Below, in pieces: positions 2,976 through 6,275 of a DNA stretch of 6,275 nt. A program made the position numbers and the translations under genes. Source of the stretch: Caldora sp. SIO3E6 (GTDB lineage Bacteria > Cyanobacteriota > Cyanobacteriia > Cyanobacteriales > Coleofasciculaceae); the NCBI GenBank assembly GCA_010672185.1, contig JAAHHL010000437.1:1-6275 (forward strand), written 5' to 3'. Position 1 is the stretch's first letter. Each line of letters starts with the position of its first letter. Below the pieces are notes generated by a model. It saw only the letters and a list, made by a program, of their open reading frames with translations. It did no database searches and had not been told where the DNA came from.

Positions 2976-5306
2976 ATGCAACTGCTTCCCAGCGATTTTC
3001 TAATTCAATTGGCTCGTGAGTACGATTTATCTCCCGAACAAGAGGAGGCTTTTGTGGCAAAATTCAGTAGTAAAGAGAATGACTTATCAATAGCTGAATC
3101 TCTCCATATTTCACCTAACGCTTTCCGTACTCGGATGAGCGGAGTCTACAAAAAGTTCAGTATCGGGGGTCGAAGACCTGGTAAAAGTCGTCTGCTCCAT
3201 GATTTACTGCTCCAAAAGTATCGGCAATCCCATCCAATTCCTGAGCCTGCTGGTGATGACTTAGATACTGATGCCTTGGTGCAAGAGGTTCGCCATAAAA
3301 TTCAAACCAGCATTCAAGAACAGTGCGGCACAATGAAAGTGCTGGATATGAGTCAGCCGATTGGTTTGGAAGATATTTATACCAATGTCAATATCCTAGA
3401 AAAAATTACCGGGCGCAGACGGTTAGCTCTGAACGAAATATTACAGGATTTTGATCCAGATTCAGAAGACTTTTATCGTTGTGGATTAGGTAAACCCAAA
3501 GAAAAACCAATACCAGGATTAGAGGCAGTTCAACGATACAATAAACTGTTGGTTCTAGGAAAACCGGGAGCTGGCAAGACGACATTTCTCAAATATTTGG
3601 CTATCCACTGTGCCAATTCTCAAATTCTGGGAGAGCGAGTTCCTATCTTTATTACCCTTAAGCAGTTTGCCGAATTTCCCAACCAGCCAAGGTTAACCGC
3701 CTATATCAACCACATTTTTACCGATTGTGGTGTTACGGAAGCTCAAGCCATTGAGATTATTAATCGAGGTAAAGGATTAATTCTGCTAGATGGGTTAGAC
3801 GAGGTAAGAGAAGAGGATAGCGATCGCATCTTAAATCAGATTCAACAGTTTACTGAGCAATATCGCCAAAATTCCTTTGTCCTCACCTGCCGGATTGCGG
3901 CACGGGAATACACATTCGAGAAGTTTACCGAAGTAGAAATGGCTGATTTCGATGATCAGCAGATTAAAACTTTTGTCAGCAAATGGTTTCTAGCTAAAAA
4001 ATCTGACTCGGCTGACTACTTTATGGAGCAGCTAAAAGAAAATCCACCAATTAAAGAGCTTGCCACTAATCCTCTGTTGCTAACATTACTATGTATCGAG
4101 TTTGAAGATTCAGGAGCATTTCCCCCTAATCGTTCTGAGTTGTACAGTCGTGCTATCCATACCCTGTTAAGAAAGTGGGATGATAAGCGACGGATTGTCC
4201 GACAGCAGGTTTATCGCAAGTTATCAGTACAGCGCAAGGAAGATTTACTTAGTGAAGTTGCCTTTGTTACCTTTAAGCGCAAGGACTACTTTTTTAAGCA
4301 AAGGGATGTTGAGCAATATATTGCTGGTTATATACGTAACTTACCGGATGCAAAAACTGACCCAGAAGCATTGCTGCTGGATAGCGAGGCAGTGTTAAAG
4401 TCCATAGAAGCGCAGCATGGCTTGTTAGTAGAACGAGCTAGAAATATTTATTCTTTTTCTCACTTAACTTTTCAGGAATATTTTACGGCGAGGAAAACTA
4501 TTGCTCAAGGGGATTTAGCCGCATTAGTTGAGCATTTTACGGAAACACGCTGGCGTGAGGTGTTTTTGCTAACTGTTAGTATGATGCCGGATGCTAGTCA
4601 ACTGGTGCAGCTGATAAAGCAGCAGATTGATGGATTGGTGGCTACGAATGAGAAAATTCAGCAGTTTTTGCGCTGGGTTAATCAAAAGTCTAAGTCTATT
4701 GATGCTCCTTATAAACCAGCAGCTGTTAGAGCTTTCTACCTTTCCCTCGATCTAGACCCAGACTTGCGCCTTTCCCTCGATCTAGACCCAGCTCTAGAGC
4801 AAAGCCTAGGTTTTTCCCGATACCTATACCTAGACGAAGCACTAAACAATGCACTAATGTTTGGCATCGGCCTCTCCAGGGAAGCCTTCGACTTCTCCGA
4901 GCCTCTTGCCCTAGTCCGGTACGAAATCTTTGTCGATACGCTCTACAAAAACCTTTCCCAAATCCTATACAGAACCCTTGCTCAAGAAGGAATTTTAATA
5001 CCAGAGTTAAAACGTTCACTCCAAAAACTAAAAGACCAACTTCCTAACCCAGAAGAAGAGCTAGAACAGCTCAGGCAATGGTGGAAAGTTAATGGTGAGG
5101 CTTGGATAGAGCAATTAAGAGCAGTAATGATTGAGCATCGCAATATTGGTCATGACTGGCAGTTTAACGAACGGCAACAGGAACTATTGAAACAGTATTA
5201 CAATGCCAATAAGTTACTAGTGGATTGCCTGAATAGCGAATGTTATATGAGTAAAGAGGTGCGACAGGAGATAGAGGATACTTTGTTGTTGCCTGCGGTT
5301 GATTGA
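2976..5306 (+). CDS. NACHT-domain STAND NTPase, candidate defence protein
   Basis: A 776-residue NACHT-family NTPase. Residues 15-62 look like a LuxR/sigma-4-type helix-turn-helix (DLSIAESLHISPNAFRTRMS). Residues 95-187 form the linker common in cyanobacterial NACHT proteins (MKVLDMSQPIGLEDIYTNVN). The NTPase core follows: Walker A GKPGAGKT (195-202), Walker B LILLDGLDE (268-276) with D272, D275 and E276, and TCR (304-306) in a sensor-like position. ATNPLLLTLLCIEF and FSHLTFQEYF (494-503) mark the NACHT-associated helical region. Residues 589-605 hold a 10-residue repeat (LSLDLDPDLR). The C-terminus carries H721-x4-H726 and C751-x4-C756. Bacterial NACHT proteins include antiphage systems that oligomerise on sensing infection; that role is inferred here. 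No nuclease, TIR or protease effector is evident, so the effector is unknown. ATG at 2976 is the only close start; an in-frame stop lies at 2904. No Shine-Dalgarno is seen. Confidence 0.97.
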   Translation: MQLLPSDFLIQLAREYDLSPEQEEAFVAKFSSKENDLSIAESLHISPNAFRTRMSGVYKKFSIGGRRPGKSRLLHDLLLQKYRQSHPIPEPAGDDLDTDALVQEVRHKIQTSIQEQCGTMKVLDMSQPIGLEDIYTNVNILEKITGRRRLALNEILQDFDPDSEDFYRCGLGKPKEKPIPGLEAVQRYNKLLVLGKPGAGKTTFLKYLAIHCANSQILGERVPIFITLKQFAEFPNQPRLTAYINHIFTDCGVTEAQAIEIINRGKGLILLDGLDEVREEDSDRILNQIQQFTEQYRQNSFVLTCRIAAREYTFEKFTEVEMADFDDQQIKTFVSKWFLAKKSDSADYFMEQLKENPPIKELATNPLLLTLLCIEFEDSGAFPPNRSELYSRAIHTLLRKWDDKRRIVRQQVYRKLSVQRKEDLLSEVAFVTFKRKDYFFKQRDVEQYIAGYIRNLPDAKTDPEALLLDSEAVLKSIEAQHGLLVERARNIYSFSHLTFQEYFTARKTIAQGDLAALVEHFTETRWREVFLLTVSMMPDASQLVQLIKQQIDGLVATNEKIQQFLRWVNQKSKSIDAPYKPAAVRAFYLSLDLDPDLRLSLDLDPALEQSLGFSRYLYLDEALNNALMFGIGLSREAFDFSEPLALVRYEIFVDTLYKNLSQILYRTLAQEGILIPELKRSLQKLKDQLPNPEEELEQLRQWWKVNGEAWIEQLRAVMIEHRNIGHDWQFNERQQELLKQYYNANKLLVDCLNSECYMSKEVRQEIEDTLLLPAVD
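4740..4799 (+). repeat. 30-bp in-frame tandem duplication inside the NACHT gene
   Basis: Two adjacent 30-bp units begin with the same 22 bases; each starts CTTTCCCTCGATCTAGACCC (4740 and 4770). They encode LSLDLDPDLR (residues 589-598) followed by LSLDLDPALE. Cyanobacterial NACHT proteins often vary in the number of such Leu-Asp/Ala-rich units at this place. The local codon choice (TCC, CTC, CTA, GAC) is richer in C-ending codons than the rest of the gene, suggesting recent local expansion. Confidence 0.9.
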
Positions 5307-5399
5307 AGTGGAGACAAGGAGGATAGGGAGGATAATAGTTTTAGAGAGTGCGATCGTGAGGCTAGACAGCTATTAAAATTGTCGTTCAAAGATTGTAGT

Positions 5400-5416
5400 G
5401 GGAGCATCTTGCTCCC
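5400..5416 (+). terminator. Hairpin downstream of the NACHT gene, possible terminator
   Basis: GGGAGCA-TCT-TGCTCCC is a perfect 7-bp stem with a 3-base loop, 93 bases after the NACHT stop. It is not followed by a T-run (TAAAATGA follows), so factor-independent termination would be weak. The same palindrome style is found in dispersed cyanobacterial repeats, so it may be a repeat rather than a dedicated terminator. The surrounding 5307-5499 has a purine-rich stretch with GGAGGATA-like repetition (5315-5338) and no gene. Confidence 0.45.
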
Positions 5417-5499
5417 TAAAATGATACCCAGTAGTCCAACTTTGGAGGTAATGAGACTAGGGCAAGGGAAATTTTTGGTAATTCGCAAGGTGATCGATA

Positions 5500-5557
5500 G
5501 GGCGGGTTTTGTCTAACAGTTATCGTCGAATGGGTTAAGATATCCCTAAACCCGCCC
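5500..5557. repeat. Palindromic MITE-like repeat, type C
   Basis: GGGCGGGTTT (5500-5509) and AAACCCGCCC (5548-5557) are perfect 10-bp inverted arms around a 38-base centre. The end reads GTAGGGGCGGG on the minus strand, sharing the GTAGGGGCG terminus with elements A and B but with a different interior. It lies between the convergent NACHT gene and the right DUF5615 fragment. The TAG stop of that fragment (5560-5558) is part of the element's terminal sequence. Confidence 0.85.
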
Positions 5558-5782
5558 CTACAAATATACAGAATTTTCGGTTAATTCTTGATTGATATCT
5601 TTGTTATTCGCCACTAAAGCTCTGCCTTGACTTACCGCATAGGCAAGTTGCTCTGCATCAGAGATTCTCAATTGTCCGGCATCTCGCGCAGTGGTAACAT
5701 CAAATCCTTTTGCTTTGATCAAATCCGCAATTAGAACGTTAACATCTTCATCAAGATATAACTGAATAAATAATTTGTTCAC
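5558..5782 (-). pseudogene. DUF5615 PIN-like toxin, right copy, 3'-truncated
   Basis: The first 57 residues are nearly the same as the left copy (LYLDEDV at 8-14, ARDAGQLRISDAEQ, then RALV), with GTG start at 5782 overlapping the DUF433 stop. From there nucleotide similarity is lost and the frame runs for 17 more residues (ANNKDINQELTENSVYL) to a TAG supplied by the end of palindromic repeat C. About 45 residues of the family's C-terminal half (the HYGVILAVRRPP region seen past the frameshift of the left copy) are absent. The 74-residue product therefore probably cannot form a working PIN-like nuclease. A few residues of the odd tail (N60, E66, L67, N70) agree with the left copy's repaired frame, so it may be a diverged remnant rather than unrelated sequence. 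Confidence 0.8.
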
Positions 5783-6060
5783 AGTCCTTGAACCAGTGGG
5801 TCAATTAACTCATCTGGAATTTTATTTTGTTCGATATATCGATTAATTTCATTTTGGTGATCACTGTAATATGTTAAAGCACCAAATACCTGAGCTAGTG
5901 TCAAATGGGGCATTCCTATGGGAATTTCTTCTGGAGCAACTCCCATACGCCACGTTTCAACAACTGCCATCACAGGAGTTCTAGTGCCTTTAATAATGGG
6001 TTCATTATTGAGAATCTGGTCATCTCGAACAACGTACAGGTAATCAGTAACCTGAGCCAT
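5779..6060 (-). CDS. DUF433 family antitoxin (VapB-like), right copy
   Basis: A 93-residue DUF433 protein with the same hallmarks as the left copy: IIKGTRTPV (22-30), IPIGMPHLTLAQVFGALTYY (46-65) and SDHQNEI (66-72). ATG at 6060 is chosen because it matches the left copy's start. In-frame ATGs at 6066 and 6132 exist, but the sequence between 6132 and 6060 includes the TATAAT box and lies partly outside the conserved block, so the long form is unlikely. Five residues differ from the left copy; most of the nucleotide differences within the gene are silent, which suggests the protein sequence has been kept under selection after duplication. Its toxin partner is truncated, so this may now be an orphan antitoxin able to bind toxins or promoters elsewhere. 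Confidence 0.92.
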   Translation of the reverse strand: MAQVTDYLYVVRDDQILNNEPIIKGTRTPVMAVVETWRMGVAPEEIPIGMPHLTLAQVFGALTYYSDHQNEINRYIEQNKIPDELIDPLVQGL

Positions 6061-6094
6061 AAGCATAAAAGAAGCCGTACTATTTTCCTTTTCA

Positions 6095-6100
6095 ATTATA
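6095..6100 (-). promoter_or_regulatory. Candidate -10 box of the right DUF433 operon
   Basis: TATAAT on the minus strand, 35 bases before the ATG at 6060, shared with the left copy. The conserved block ends one base upstream of the box, so any -35 element here is independent; none close to consensus is seen. A HIP1 octamer lies at 6114-6121. Confidence 0.4.
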
Positions 6101-6210
6101 GGTTGGAATGAGCGCGATCGCTTTCTCTGCATCCTGTTTTATGGTATTATTTTAGATAATGGCATAGGTGTTTGCCTGTAGGGTCTAGTCAAAGAGGAAA
6201 TGCGATCGAT

Positions 6211-6275
6211 ATGACAGACAAGATGCCTGTTTCAAATGATACTGGTGCGATAGCTTCGCTGATGCCGTCCAATAT
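6211..6275 (+). CDS. Possible 5' end of a gene running off the window
   Basis: An ATG at 6211 is preceded by AGAGGAA (6193-6199), a Shine-Dalgarno-like sequence 11 bases away, and opens a frame that has no stop before the end of the window (21 full codons: MTDKMPVSNDTGAIASLMPS then N). It would be divergent from the DUF433 gene, with 150 bases between their starts. The sequence is too short to identify and could be a chance ORF. Confidence 0.35.
   Translation, partial: MTDKMPVSNDTGAIASLMPSN

Larger units (their letters stand above)
5616..6101. repeat. 486-bp direct repeat, right copy (DUF433/DUF5615 module)
   Basis: Partner of 545-1030: same orientation, no gaps, about 95% identical by eye. 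The distance between copies (5071) encloses the hypothetical gene, the PIN module, the small membrane gene and the NACHT gene. One crossover between the two copies would delete those genes as a circle and leave a single DUF433/DUF5615 module. Confidence 0.95.

Noticed and set aside
4180..4398. Plus-strand ORF of 72 codons within the NACHT gene
   Set aside because: A different frame inside a longer, clearly coding gene; no family-like sequence.
4726..5019. Minus-strand ORF of 97 codons inside the NACHT gene
   Set aside because: Low-complexity Gly/Leu/Arg translation produced by the repeat region on the other strand of a well-supported gene.
5243..5488. Minus-strand ORF of 81 codons at the 3' end of the NACHT gene
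   Set aside because: Serine- and leucine-rich translation without motifs, overlapping the conserved NACHT C-terminus and a hairpin repeat.
6061..6132. N-terminal extension of the right DUF433 protein from ATG 6132
   Set aside because: It is absent from the left copy and contains the shared TATAAT box; the family begins at the ATG at 6060.

Overview
The window looks like an accessory (defence-island-like) stretch of a cyanobacterial chromosome. Five perfect copies of the octamer GCGATCGC (HIP1) lie at 269, 2578, 2620, 3820 and 6114; about 0.1 would be expected by chance in 6.3 kb. The intergenic spaces hold short palindromic and tandem repeats of the kind dispersed in cyanobacterial genomes. 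The protein families (DUF433/DUF5615 pairs, PIN toxin modules, a NACHT NTPase with the cyanobacterial-style C-terminus) fit the same picture. The species cannot be told from the sequence.

Layout. Positions 1-362 hold no firm gene, only a short ORF (101-298, minus) that may be a gene remnant. From 2171 down to 363 the minus strand carries a run of small genes: an unrecognised small protein and a PIN-domain RNase six bases apart (2171-1515), a hypothetical protein of a conserved cyanobacterial type (1355-1038), then a DUF433 antitoxin (989-708) overlapping a DUF5615 PIN-like toxin gene (711-363) that is broken by a frameshift. The PIN module is bracketed by two same-orientation copies of an approximately 89-bp palindromic repeat (1410-1498 and 2217-2305). 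A small membrane protein is predicted at 2663-2475.

The plus strand carries one large gene (2976-5306), a 776-residue NACHT-family STAND NTPase with an N-terminal helix-turn-helix-like region. Such proteins are candidates for antiphage or conflict systems. Its start codon follows closely a six-unit 33-bp tandem repeat (2749-2945). Downstream come a short hairpin and a second type of palindromic repeat (5500-5557).

The NACHT gene and the PIN module lie between two direct copies of a 486-bp block (545-1030 and 5616-6101, constant offset 5071, about 95% identical by eye, no gaps) that carries the DUF433/DUF5615 module. In both copies the DUF433 antitoxin is intact and the toxin gene is damaged, by different lesions: a frameshift in the left copy, and loss of the C-terminal half with a stop codon inside a palindromic repeat in the right copy. 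The right edge of the block falls just outside a shared TATAAT box. Recombination between the direct copies could delete everything between them, including the NACHT gene. At the right edge, a new plus-strand reading frame may begin at 6211.
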